A program made the translations under genes and the position numbers. From positions 1,488,001 to 1,552,000 of the forward strand of contig CANTFL010000086.1 of NCBI GenBank assembly GCA_947650285.1: a stretch of DNA of 64,000 nucleotides. The letters run 5' to 3'. Source of the stretch: Hyaloperonospora brassicae (taxonomy: Eukaryota; Oomycota; Peronosporomycetes; Peronosporales; Peronosporaceae). This document shows, one piece after another, positions 48,842 through 57,170 of this stretch; the stretch's first letter is position 1; the number at the start of each line of letters is the position of its first letter. Under the pieces are notes generated by a model. That model was not told the DNA's origin. It saw only the letters and a program-made list of their open reading frames with translations, and did no database searches.

Positions 48842-49996
48842 ATGAACATGTTGGATGAAGAAGACACCTTTCACGCCACGCGTGAAGGGTTTACCCATTT
48901 GAGTGACATCGAATGGGGTGCGGTAGAACGAATGAGTTCTACCGTAGGCGAACTCGTCGTCAGCACCATGTTGGAGTCTCTAGACAGAGACCAACAACAT
49001 GCTGCTATCGCCAAGTTCATTCACAATGAACTTGCTCTCGAGAGGGAGAAAGTAGCCTTGCTTCACCAGCAAGGCTCTCAACAGGCCGAGCAGTTGAGAG
49101 AACTCGGTGCTCAACAGACGGAGCTGTTGAGACAGCAGCAATTCCATGCTGCTGTGGGCGGGACGGCGCATGCGCGTCGTCCCGAAGTGATGAAAGTCGA
49201 CATCTCCAAGTACAGTGGAGTCCCGGAGGACTCCCTGTTACTATGGTTTGTCGAACTCGACAGAGCCCTAAGGGCTCGTCGCGTCGAAGATGAGCAAATG
49301 AAACTCACATTTGCTCAAACCCACTTGGCAGGGCGTGCCAAAACTTGGTCCCTGGGACTCGAGAGTAGCGACCCAAATGTGTTTAGGTCGCTAGATGACT
49401 TCAAGTCCCGGCTCAGACAAACGTTTGAGCCGCCACGTGCTGAGTTCAGGGCTCGTTCAGAGCTCCTGAAACTCAAGCAGGGTAAGCGTGATGTGCACGC
49501 TTACGCACAACATATACGACTCCTTGCGAGTAGTATAACTGCAAACCCAGTTCATGAACACACGTTGATTACGGTGTTCATGCAAGGGCTCGCAGAAGGG
49601 CCCGTCAGGAGCCACCTGTTCCGCCTTGAGCTGAATACGCTTGAAGAAGCGATATCAGCCGCGGAACAGGAAGACTTTAGCATGAGACAGGCTCATGCTA
49701 GCTCAAACTCTTACCGTCCACCGAGACGACAAGAGATCGGAGGTCCAGAACCAATGGACCTCTGTTATGTTGAGAGCGAGAGACCTCGCTCTACAAGCAA
49801 CAAGCGATTGCAGAGGTGCAATCGCTGTCAGAAGTTAGGGCACTACGCATACGAGTGTAGTGCTCCGCGCCCAGTACCAAACAGTACTGAGCGAAATGGA
49901 CGACCATTCGCCAGAAAGGGCAATGGGCGTGGGTCCAGCGCTGTTGCGAAGCCGCAACAGCGAGACGGGCCATCAAAAAATGGTCGGGGTCAGTAG
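48842..49996 (+). CDS. gag: Gag (capsid and zinc-knuckle nucleocapsid)
   Basis: 384 aa. The central part (about 120-260) is the Retrotrans_gag capsid-like domain: DISKYSGVPEDSLLLWFVEL, HLAGRAKTWSLGL, KSRLRQTFEPPRAEFRARSELLKLKQ, then FMQGLAEGPVR. A CCHC zinc knuckle follows at about 322-335 (CNRCQKLGHYAYEC, spacing C-x2-C-x4-H-x4-C), then a basic Gly/Arg-rich tail for nucleic-acid binding. It is expected to form the virus-like particle and package element RNA. Start: the ATG pair (Met1 and Met3) lies in an 11-bp-arm palindrome (48834-48844/48847-48857). The stop at 49994-49996 lies inside the frameshift hairpin. Confidence 0.95.
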   Translation: MNMLDEEDTFHATREGFTHLSDIEWGAVERMSSTVGELVVSTMLESLDRDQQHAAIAKFIHNELALEREKVALLHQQGSQQAEQLRELGAQQTELLRQQQFHAAVGGTAHARRPEVMKVDISKYSGVPEDSLLLWFVELDRALRARRVEDEQMKLTFAQTHLAGRAKTWSLGLESSDPNVFRSLDDFKSRLRQTFEPPRAEFRARSELLKLKQGKRDVHAYAQHIRLLASSITANPVHEHTLITVFMQGLAEGPVRSHLFRLELNTLEEAISAAEQEDFSMRQAHASSNSYRPPRRQEIGGPEPMDLCYVESERPRSTSNKRLQRCNRCQKLGHYAYECSAPRPVPNSTERNGRPFARKGNGRGSSAVAKPQQRDGPSKNGRGQ

Positions 49997-50018
49997 GGGC
50001 GGAGCGCCCTACTGATCC
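49975..50018 (+). promoter_or_regulatory. Programmed -1 ribosomal frameshift signal between gag and pol
   Basis: The heptamer A AAA AAT (49975-49981) is in the gag frame as X-XXY-YYZ, a canonical eukaryotic slippery site. A spacer of 5 nt (49982-49986) follows. Then comes a hairpin, 49987-50018, with 12-bp arms (49987-49998 and 50007-50018, one G-U pair), one bulged G, a further C-G/G-C pair step and a GAG triloop. The gag stop sits in the 5' arm. A -1 shift leads from codon 49979 into TGG at 49981 and an open frame straight into pol (TTG at 50047 is only where an isolated ORF could begin). Geometry matches retroviral signals. Confidence 0.88.
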
Positions 50019-53000
50019 AGCAACCTCAAGAGAATTTGCAAACCTCTTGACGAAAGTTGCTCCAGATACACAATCATTGTGTGTCTCTGCACCTGGTGAT
50101 GATGTTTCGCTCATCACCTTGAAGTTGGAAGCGACAAATGACTTGTCGCTTCGTGCCCTAGTAGACTGTGGGGCGTCGAACAACTTTGTTCGTCGCCAGT
50201 CACTAGAGGGTCGTAGGCTCAAGTTCGTTGAGCGCGACATTCCCCTCACAAGGATGACGGTGCGCCTTGCAACAGGCGCATCGATAACCGTTGAGAAACG
50301 AGTAGTAGGAATCCACTACACGTTAGAGGGCGAGCAGTACGATGATGATTTCATCGTACTAGATCTGGATGACAAATTTGATGTCATCCTGGGATTACCT
50401 TGGCTCAGAAAATACGAGCCAAGGGTGAGCTGGCAGCATCGATCCGTGAAGATGCCTGCTGCTTGTTCATCAGATGGCCATCTGATGAACATCTTGGAGC
50501 GTCCACAAGCGTGTGGATGTTCTGCGAGTGAGTGCGATGGCCTCACTTGCGGTACGGTCGTTAGCACGACTGCACAAGGTCACAGTGTAGTTGATCACTA
50601 CACTGTGGAGCAAGCTCCCGGCGGCTGTACAGAAGTACAGGCTGCGCCGAAGGTCCACCACTCGAATAAGTCGAGTGGACCGGGACATGGATGCATGCCT
50701 AGCGGGCAGCATCTTAGAAGAAATAAATCTGTTGCCCCCAAGGGGCAACATGAAAATCCTAGGTCGACTGGAGAGTCGACCGTAGAGGATCGGTTCCTGA
50801 CTGTGGTTGCACAGCCACAGTCGGAAGACGTCGAGGGAATAAGTCCCCACGTACTTGAGGAAGGAGTTCCTCAAGAGTTGCTTGCTGAGGGATCAGGCCC
50901 TCAGCAACCTGTGGAAGCAAGATCCCAGGAAGAAACCGAGACGTTGAACGTCTTGGTTAATGACGGATCAAGCGTAGGCGCTTATACGCTTGATCTGATT
51001 GTGCCTCCGAAGTTGACTTCGGAGATAACTCAGTTGCCAACGCTAGAACCGAAACGGTTCTTGCGTGATCTGCGTAGTGGCAAAGTCAAGCAGATCTGCG
51101 TACTCGTCACAGAGGACGAGTATGTGACCGACATTCGGTCGGCAACAGTATTTGCTGAGAACGAACGGGTTCTCAGCAGCTCATCGATGGACGAAAGTGT
51201 CCTCGATGAGAAGACTCGGATTGAGCGATACGCGTCCCAATCCTGGGAGTCACTTCAGGCAAATCCTTTGTATAAGGATTTGATCGAATTCAGGGATGTG
51301 TTCCCTGAATCCGTACCTTGCGAGTTGCCTAAGGACAAAGGCACTCGACACGAGATCGAGCTCAAACCGGGCTCGAAATACTGTGTCATGAAGCAGTGGC
51401 CACTGCCTCGTGAACAAGTGATAGCGATCGACAAGTTCTTTGCCGATCGCTTAGCAGCGGGCCATGTGAGGGAATCAACATCCCCTCACAGCTCTCCGAC
51501 CTTCTGTGTGCGAAAGGCCACAGGAGGGTGGCGGATAGTGCACGCATTCAACAAGTTGAATGCTGCAACGGTACCGGCTCAGACGCCGATACCGAGGAAG
51601 GACGTAATCATAGATGGTATGTCAAAGAGTACCATCTTTTCGTCCATGGATCTGATGGATGGATTCTATCAGATCCTGATGCGTGAACGGGACGTCCCGT
51701 TCACAGCAGTGAGTACCCCCAGCGGGATGCTGTGGGAGTGGCTAGTAATGCCACAGGGGCTGAGTAATGCCCCTGCAACATTCAACAGATGTGTAACAAA
51801 TCTGTTGAGACCGGTGCGAGACTTCGCACCGAGTTACTTCGACGATGTGTTCGTCCATAGCCGGGCTATGGACGGGAAGACGGACGTTGAAGTTCACAGA
51901 ACTCACGTTCGTCAGGTTCTTCAACTTATGCGCAAGCATAAGTTGTACGCCAACCTCAAGAAGTGTATATTCGCGGCTAGCGAAATACCACTTCTTGGGT
52001 GCATCGTGGGAAAACACGGCGTACGCCCTGATCCCGAAAAGATCAAGGCGATCACCGACTGGCCAGTGCCAGTCGATGTCAAGGGACTAAGGAAGTTCCT
52101 TGGTCTTGCGGCGTACTTGCACAAGTACTCGCGCAACTACGCCGAGATGACTGTTCATCTTTCTTGCTTGCTCAAGAAAAATGTCAAGTGGTCATGGAAC
52201 GCTGAGTGTCAGCGTTCCTTTGAAGGTATCAAGCAAAGCTTGATGCAATCGCCGATCTTGGCGATTGCAGATCAGGACAGACCATTTCATGTGGTCTGTG
52301 ACGCCAGCGATTTCGCAATCGGCTGTGCGTTAATGCAGTTTGATGCAGATGGCGCGGAGCGCGTCATCTGTTATCAATCGCGTCAGCTGCAAGCAGCTGA
52401 GCGTAATTACCCAGTGCATGACAAGGAACTCCTTGCCATGAAATACGCACTGGCTAAATTTCGCGTCTATCTCTTGGGAGATAGACCGTTTGTTGTCTAC
52501 ACGGACCATGCGTCATTACGCACGGCCGTAAACAGCCCACACCTCTCGCAAAGAATGGCGAGGTGGCTGTCTTTCTTCGCGGAGTATAACTTCTCCGTGG
52601 AGTATAAACCGGGACGACTCAATGTCGTCGCGGATGCTCTTTCGCGCCGGCCCGATTTCGAGCCGGACGCGCAATCCAACAGTGAGGACAAGCCCACTGT
52701 TGCGACACTGTCAGTCAGTGTCCCGTCGTCAAGTTTATTTGACGACGTACGAAAGGCATACGCGGAAGATAAGGATCTTCTGCGATTGATGGATCATCTG
52801 GTGAATCCATCCAGTAAATCCATGAGGGATTTACCGGCTTTGTACCGATCCTCATCGGATCGGTATAGTACACGCAACGGATTGCTGTACTATACAGCTG
52901 TTGCCGACGACACGCCTCGTGTCGTCGTACCCGCTCATCATGATTTGCGATTGCGCATCATGTATGAGTGTCACGATGCCCCAACAAGCGGCCATCGTGG

Positions 53001-53910
53001 TAGAGAAAAGACTTACCTCACGGTAAGTCGCGACTTTTACTGGCCCCGCCAGTATCAGTTTGTTCGCAAGTACATCCGTGCTTGCGAAGTATGTCAACGG
53101 GTGAAGCCTAGTCCTTCATCCCGTGCGCCATTGCAGCCTCTGCCTGTTCCGACAGAGTGCTGGCAGTCCGTTTCAATGGACTTCGTCTTCGGGTTTCCCG
53201 AAGACGCTCACAAGAATAATGGTATTCTTGTGTTTGTGGACCGATTCAGCAAGATGGTCCATCTTGCTGCTGTCCCTGAGTCAATCAAGGCTCAAGGTTG
53301 TGCTCGTGTCTTTCTAGACACGGTCTTTAGACTCCACGGGTTACCCCGTGAACTCGTATCCGACCGTGACCCTCGGTTCACGGCGGAATTTTGGAAAACC
53401 GTGTTCCGTACTCTCGGAACACGATTGAAGATGTCCACTTCTGACCATCCAGAAACAGATGGTCAGACGGAACGTGCGAACCGTGTCCTCGAAGAGATTC
53501 TTCGAGGATATGTCCACTCGTTTCCGAGTTGGAGCGAATTCCTACCCATGGTGGAATTCGCCATCAATAATTCGGTGCATGCTTCAACACAGCACACACC
53601 GTTTTACGTGAATGGCCTACGCCATCCACGTGTGCCCACCCTTCTAGAGTGTGACTCTTGGATAAGGGGGGAGGGACTCGCTCGAGCAAAAACCGTTTTG
53701 GCTCTTGCTCATCACGTGTCGACGCAAACGTCGTCACGTATGATGCCGATGTCGATCAAGTCGACATCGATGAAGAAGATCATCTCAATAATAGCGAAGA
53801 CGCTATTATTGATTCGGATGATGATGACGATGCTGGTATATTCAGCATCGCCAACGATTATGCCAGCGAGGAAGAAGACAACCTCGCTGAAGAAGAGAGC
53901 AATCTCTTAG
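49981..53910 (+). CDS. pol: Pol: protease, reverse transcriptase, RNase H, integrase core
   Basis: Expressed as a Gag-Pol fusion by -1 frameshift; the frame has no ATG near its beginning. Numbering from codon 50047: an aspartic protease with LVDCGASNNF (Asp40; Cys replaces the usual Ser/Thr) and ILGLPWL at 114-120. RT follows, with VRKATGGWRIVHAFNKLN, SSMDLMDGFYQI, LVMPQGLSNAPATFNRC and the active site YFDD at about 597-600. RNase H spans about 740-830 (HVVCDASDFAIGCAL, DKELLAMKYALAKFRVYL, VVYTDHASL). Integrase has the H-H-C-C zinc domain (HDAPTSGHRGREKTY ... CEVCQRVK) and the catalytic Asp residues in SMDFVFGF and VSDRDPRF, then Glu in TERANRVLEE. All catalytic residues are present. The frame ends at 53910, but true coding passes into the -1 frame before about 53740. 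Confidence 0.95.
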   Translation, partial: WSGSVGAERPTDPATSREFANLLTKVAPDTQSLCVSAPGDDVSLITLKLEATNDLSLRALVDCGASNNFVRRQSLEGRRLKFVERDIPLTRMTVRLATGASITVEKRVVGIHYTLEGEQYDDDFIVLDLDDKFDVILGLPWLRKYEPRVSWQHRSVKMPAACSSDGHLMNILERPQACGCSASECDGLTCGTVVSTTAQGHSVVDHYTVEQAPGGCTEVQAAPKVHHSNKSSGPGHGCMPSGQHLRRNKSVAPKGQHENPRSTGESTVEDRFLTVVAQPQSEDVEGISPHVLEEGVPQELLAEGSGPQQPVEARSQEETETLNVLVNDGSSVGAYTLDLIVPPKLTSEITQLPTLEPKRFLRDLRSGKVKQICVLVTEDEYVTDIRSATVFAENERVLSSSSMDESVLDEKTRIERYASQSWESLQANPLYKDLIEFRDVFPESVPCELPKDKGTRHEIELKPGSKYCVMKQWPLPREQVIAIDKFFADRLAAGHVRESTSPHSSPTFCVRKATGGWRIVHAFNKLNAATVPAQTPIPRKDVIIDGMSKSTIFSSMDLMDGFYQILMRERDVPFTAVSTPSGMLWEWLVMPQGLSNAPATFNRCVTNLLRPVRDFAPSYFDDVFVHSRAMDGKTDVEVHRTHVRQVLQLMRKHKLYANLKKCIFAASEIPLLGCIVGKHGVRPDPEKIKAITDWPVPVDVKGLRKFLGLAAYLHKYSRNYAEMTVHLSCLLKKNVKWSWNAECQRSFEGIKQSLMQSPILAIADQDRPFHVVCDASDFAIGCALMQFDADGAERVICYQSRQLQAAERNYPVHDKELLAMKYALAKFRVYLLGDRPFVVYTDHASLRTAVNSPHLSQRMARWLSFFAEYNFSVEYKPGRLNVVADALSRRPDFEPDAQSNSEDKPTVATLSVSVPSSSLFDDVRKAYAEDKDLLRLMDHLVNPSSKSMRDLPALYRSSSDRYSTRNGLLYYTAVADDTPRVVVPAHHDLRLRIMYECHDAPTSGHRGREKTYLTVSRDFYWPRQYQFVRKYIRACEVCQRVKPSPSSRAPLQPLPVPTECWQSVSMDFVFGFPEDAHKNNGILVFVDRFSKMVHLAAVPESIKAQGCARVFLDTVFRLHGLPRELVSDRDPRFTAEFWKTVFRTLGTRLKMSTSDHPETDGQTERANRVLEEILRGYVHSFPSWSEFLPMVEFAINNSVHASTQHTPFYVNGLRHPRVPTLLECDSWIRGEGLARAKTVLALAHHVSTQTSSRMMPMSIKSTSMKKIISIIAKTLLLIRMMMTMLVYSASPTIMPARKKTTSLKKRAIS

Positions 53911-54890
53911 CAGTGCGCACGCAGCGCACTGCTAAACAAAACAAAGAGTCAGCAGAGAACTTCCTGCTGACTCGAGAAGCGGTAGTCCGTTTCGTTCAGG
54001 ACTCCATCGCAAATGCGGTGGACCGTCAGAAACGGAACGCAGACAAGAATGGAAGAGCAAATGTTCTTTCATTTAAGGTTAATGACCTAGTACTACTGTC
54101 TACGGTAAACCTACCTAGACATGCAGTCACTAGTGTCGGCAGTAGTAAACTACTGCCGAAATACATTGGGCCATTTCGAGTGTTGCATCGCAAGGGCAAT
54201 GCATACACACTCGAATTGCCACGTAGGATGCGCACGCATCCTACGTTTTACGTGGGGAGGCTTAGGTCGTACTGTCAGTACGGGCCTTCTTCTTCCGATG
54301 AAGATAGCCCCCACGTTCAAGAACATCCATCAAGTTCTTGCGTTCGCGCTCCAGACGATCCGTCTGGTCGCGCAGATATGATACCTCGGTATTCAACCGA
54401 GTTATCTCTCCGCGAGCTGTCGCCAGCTCGCCGAAAAGGGAGCGGACATCCCGCTCGACCTGAAGCTGCGCCGTGGCATAATCGGCGCGATCCCTCGCCC
54501 GATCAGCCTCGTGATCCTTGCGGTTCTTCCGCACGGTGTCGGTCAAAGCGTAGCGTCGGTCGCGCTCGTGCTTCAAGTCATCGCGCAATTCATCGATTGC
54601 GCGATCCATCTCGTAAGGGTCGAGATGGTGGGCCTGGGGTTCTGGAGGAGGTCTTTCCTCCTCCACCACATCCTTTGGTGGATGCTCACGGTGATCAACG
54701 CTTTCTAGTGGAGCGTATCTTGAATCACCGTGACGATTCAGGATCAAGGACGAGCTACCTCGTCCAGTGGCGGGGGTATCCACCCTCTTGGAACAGCTGG
54801 GAGCCCCGCTCTCAGCTGTTGATGGATGTTGAAGGTCTCGTCCACCAATATGACGAGACCCATCCGATGAGTCCTGTGGCCCATCGGTAA
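53655..54890 (+). CDS. Integrase C-terminus and chromodomain ORF (-1 frame to pol)
   Basis: About 410 codons, open from 53655 and overlapping the end of pol in the -1 frame. It has no ATG at its start (TTG at 53658), so it is presumably reached by a second frame change. Residues about 28-85 are extremely acidic ([36 protein letters not shown]). Next come [20 protein letters not shown] and the integrase C-terminal fold ([52 protein letters not shown] at 191-204). A linker opposite the antisense gene follows. The chromodomain is at about 345-400 ([36 protein letters not shown]), a histone-tail reader that can direct integration into heterochromatin. The same two-frame arrangement is present in the decayed copies at 1-1403 and 14217-14818. 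Confidence 0.88.
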   Translation, partial: LLDKGGGTRSSKNRFGSCSSRVDANVVTYDADVDQVDIDEEDHLNNSEDAIIDSDDDDDAGIFSIANDYASEEEDNLAEEESNLLAVRTQRTAKQNKESAENFLLTREAVVRFVQDSIANAVDRQKRNADKNGRANVLSFKVNDLVLLSTVNLPRHAVTSVGSSKLLPKYIGPFRVLHRKGNAYTLELPRRMRTHPTFYVGRLRSYCQYGPSSSDEDSPHVQEHPSSSCVRAPDDPSGRADMIPRYSTELSLRELSPARRKGSGHPARPEAAPWHNRRDPSPDQPRDPCGSSARCRSKRSVGRARASSHRAIHRLRDPSRKGRDGGPGVLEEVFPPPPHPLVDAHGDQRFLVERILNHRDDSGSRTSYLVQWRGYPPSWNSWEPRSQLLMDVEGLVHQYDETHPMSPVAHR

Positions 54891-55866
54891 ACACGCGCCC
54901 TAGGCGCTTGTAGACGGATTGCAAGTTTGCAATCGCGTCACGCATCTCCTCCGAGAGATGTGCCCTTCCCCAGGGCGAACTTAGGGAGTACACATCCCTA
55001 TGTGCACGCTGCGAGTTGTCAACACAACTCGCACAAGGGTCTCCCCATGTGAGGCAAGGAATGCCTGCCTCACTCGATAAACAATGCAACCGGTACCTAG
55101 CACCGGTTGGCGTTCGCCGTTCGAACCTGAGGCGTGTTGCCTCAAGTTTCTTGAGCCACCCCTCTCGTCCAAAATTCTTGACGTTTTGGACGAACGCGTT
55201 CCACGCAGCCAAAAGCGATGCTTTGTCACGCTTTTGGTTGCTATTGTACCATCGATGTCTAAGGAAGACATCGAGATAAAAGTCTTCTTCAGCGCGAAAG
55301 TTCTTCGCGCTGGGACTCAAGCCGTGAAGCTCGGTTGCATCGAATAAGGGTATTCGATGGTGTTGGCCTGTCTCGTGAGACAGGCTATTGATGAGCCGTT
55401 CGGGCAAACGCCACGGCTTCAGCTCATCACGCTTCACAGTGGTACCTTTGTTGGTACCACGGCTGTCAGTATGACGATGGGTTGCACCATCGTCAAGTCG
55501 CTCGTGCGAAGGAGCACGAGCTGATTGCGGTGATGAGCAAACATACTCATCATCAGATTCGTCATCACTGCCGAACAGACTGTGTTGCAACTCACGAGTC
55601 CGTTCGTTCGGCAGTGGCCTTGGCGAATACTGAGGCGTCGCCGGTGAGCGAGACGCCTCTGGAGCATTGCCCGAGTCAGACACGTCTGACTCGCCAGAGT
55701 AGATGACCTCCACATCGGGGTCATCGTACGCACGCGGCGTGATACCGCGTGCACCTGCAGCACCTGTTGCTGCAGGCGAAGAAGGGGCGGCAGACGACGA
55801 AGCGTCTGCCGCAGAGGCTTGCACAGCACCAGGCTGTGTGGGTCTTGAGTCACCTCGCATAGACAT
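54262..55866 (-). CDS. Antisense accessory ORF of family A (534 aa, coiled coil)
   Basis: ATG-initiated, uninterrupted ORF on the strand opposite pol, starting 130 bp inside the 3' LTR and overlapping the chromodomain ORF from 54262 to 54890. Residues 1-115 are Ala/Ser/Pro-rich and acidic (DDESDDEY). 143-250 is a compact region ([41 protein letters not shown]). A Cys cluster C262-x8-C271-x6-C278-x2-C281 could bind zinc. 305-330 is helical. 419-517 is a strong coiled coil, then a basic tail (HRKKKAR). I do not recognise the family. Support for it being real: frame and Cys motif persist in two decayed copies, and family B has a counterpart ending at the homologous integrase codon. A LTR or internal antisense promoter would be needed. 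Confidence 0.75.
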   Translation of the reverse strand: MSMRGDSRPTQPGAVQASAADASSSAAPSSPAATGAAGARGITPRAYDDPDVEVIYSGESDVSDSGNAPEASRSPATPQYSPRPLPNERTRELQHSLFGSDDESDDEYVCSSPQSARAPSHERLDDGATHRHTDSRGTNKGTTVKRDELKPWRLPERLINSLSHETGQHHRIPLFDATELHGLSPSAKNFRAEEDFYLDVFLRHRWYNSNQKRDKASLLAAWNAFVQNVKNFGREGWLKKLEATRLRFERRTPTGARYRLHCLSSEAGIPCLTWGDPCASCVDNSQRAHRDVYSLSSPWGRAHLSEEMRDAIANLQSVYKRLGRVFTDGPQDSSDGSRHIGGRDLQHPSTAESGAPSCSKRVDTPATGRGSSSLILNRHGDSRYAPLESVDHREHPPKDVVEEERPPPEPQAHHLDPYEMDRAIDELRDDLKHERDRRYALTDTVRKNRKDHEADRARDRADYATAQLQVERDVRSLFGELATARGEITRLNTEVSYLRDQTDRLERERKNLMDVLERGGYLHRKKKARTDSTT

Positions 55867-55959
55867 GTTAGCTATGCGAGGTCAAGCGGAAAGTGAGTGG
55901 AACGGACCAAACAAGTACTCCCTGTCCCAATGGTGGCCAACGGGTGGCCTCCATATTTC

Positions 55960-55980
55960 GATAGTCACACGGTGACTATC
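55960..55980. repeat. Perfect 9-bp inverted repeat next to the purine tract
   Basis: Arms GATAGTCAC (55960-55968) and GTGACTATC (55972-55980) with loop ACG, ending four bases before the purine tract. It could mark the plus-strand priming region or the antisense leader. Function is inferred only. Confidence 0.9.
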
Positions 55981-55984
55981 AGTT

Positions 55985-55995
55985 AAGGGGGGTGA
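55985..55995 (+). promoter_or_regulatory. Polypurine tract
   Basis: AAGGGGGGTGA directly precedes the TG of the 3' LTR, the expected primer site for plus-strand DNA synthesis. The decayed copy at 2.26 kb has TATGGGGGTGGGTGT at the same place. Confidence 0.85.
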
Positions 55996-56385
55996 TGTAA
56001 CGGGGCAGCCCGTTACATAATATTGTCACTTAAGGAAAGTGACAATAAAGAATATAAAGATGGATATTCTTTAAACAATATCACCGAAGCGGTGATATTG
56101 AAGGGTCGACCAGAAGGGTCTGTTCATTGGTTGATATCGTGATGATATCAACCCACCAATCGCCGCAAGACGCGCGCAATGAGTGGTGACGAGACGTCAC
56201 CATACATGCAGTTATATTAGTATAATTGAATTAAGTCAAACGAAGAGACAGTAGTTTAAAGACTTAATTTATTAATATAACAGTTCTACTTTTACCCTAC
56301 CTACGCTTCCTCGCTCGCCACGTGTACGTCCGTCGGGGCACCCGAATCCCTTGCGTTAAGTTACGCAAGGGTGTGCCCCGTTACA
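55996..56385 (+). repeat. 3' LTR of intact family A element
   Basis: 390 bp, no difference found from 48408-48797 on direct reading. It is followed by the CATAA duplication at 56386-56390. Confidence 0.97.
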
Positions 56386-56390
56386 CATAA

Positions 56391-57170
56391 GGTCTACGCA
56401 TCCTTGCAGCGTCAAAGAACTGCGTCAAGCGTGTGCCAATATGAACAAGTGGATGCACGCTTTACTATAAGGCAGGTAGACATAATCAATAGCTTGCGTA
56501 TCTCTTTCCACTATCGAAGCGAGACTTTGTGTATGCTTCCGTCGGTGGCGAAGCAGTGGGGGGCAACCTCCGCCATTTTGGGATACTCGTGCGTGGGTAT
56601 GGCTGTTGACGTGTGGTTACATTCACGATGCATCTCATGAAGATGCGGGTTGTATGGAATTATGCACGTTTTCACGGACACACAGACTTGTCTGAGAAGC
56701 GAATCCGTCGCATGCAGCTTGCCACAATAAGCTCACGCATACCTCGTCCTCTTGTCCAGTATGTACGGCGCAATCCATCCTGCACACACCTCGTTCGAAA
56801 ACCACGGTACGAAGTCGGTGTGTACCAGATCGTCCGTCTTATCAGCAGCCATACGCGGCAATCCTGCTCGACCGCTCCTATACTGCTTTTCTCGCCCTCA
56901 TCAAGTCGATCTCATGCAGCCCATGCGCCTTTCTTTGCAGCACCAATCCGCCTCTTTTTCGTCGCTCTTTCTTTGCGCACAAACCTCGAGCAGCTACGTA
57001 TACCACTCATCACTCCGTCCTAACAGTTTCTTATCCTGACCCAACGCGCAGTGCCACGTGCGTTCCGACCTCCATACCGACTGACGCGACACGCAATAGG
57101 GACGAGAAAAAGAAGACAAAGGCGAAGAAGAGGACAAAGAAGAAGACGGGCGTACCACTGGAAGTCCGTC
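56391..57170. other. Intergenic, upstream of the symporter
   Basis: The ORF at 56613-57023 has no recognisable domain. The stretch just upstream of 57171 is open in frame with the symporter but reads only Arg/Lys-rich sequence from a GTG, so it is likely 5' UTR. Confidence 0.5.

Larger units (their letters stand above)
48408..56385. repeat. Dense lattice of short perfect inverted repeats across the whole element
   Basis: Perfect hairpin arms recur every few tens of bases in LTRs, gag, pol, chromodomain and antisense ORF. Examples with arms of 10 bp or more: 48488-48497/48503-48512, 48541-48550/48556-48565, 48834-48844/48847-48857, 50128-50137/50143-50152, 50336-50345/50351-50360, 50465-50477/50478-50490, 50581-50591/50597-50607, 50882-50891/50898-50907, 50966-50976/50985-50995, 51853-51862/51864-51873, 51922-51931/51936-51945, 53909-53918/53924-53933, 53946-53955/53964-53973, 54137-54146/54149-54158, 54221-54232/54235-54246, 55672-55681/55684-55693, 55852-55862/55872-55882. 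Many more have 7-9 bp arms, for example 49013-49021/49025-49033, 49678-49686/49692-49700, 49804-49812/49817-49825, 51685-51693/51694-51702, 52197-52205/52209-52217, 52465-52473/52478-52486, 55366-55374/55377-55385. Confidence 0.92.
48403..56390 (+). mobile_element. Intact young Ty3/gypsy chromodomain element (family A) with target duplication
   Basis: The element runs 48408-56385 (7978 bp) with two 390-bp LTRs that I find identical on reading base by base. It is flanked by the 5-bp duplication CATAA at 48403-48407 and 56386-56390. Internal order is primer-binding site, gag, -1 frameshift signal, pol (protease, RT, RNase H, integrase), a separate integrase C-terminus/chromodomain ORF, and a purine tract. 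A 534-codon ORF lies on the opposite strand between 54262 and 55866. Integrase after RNase H makes it Ty3/gypsy, and the C-terminal chromodomain puts it with chromoviruses. Identical LTRs mean very recent insertion. The whole element is unusually rich in short perfect inverted repeats, given as a separate entry. Confidence 0.97.

Noticed and set aside
53658..53780. Canonical slippery heptamer at the pol/chromodomain junction
   Set aside because: GCA AAA ACC and AGG GGG GAG do not satisfy X-XXY-YYZ in the pol frame, so I do not claim a standard -1 signal there.
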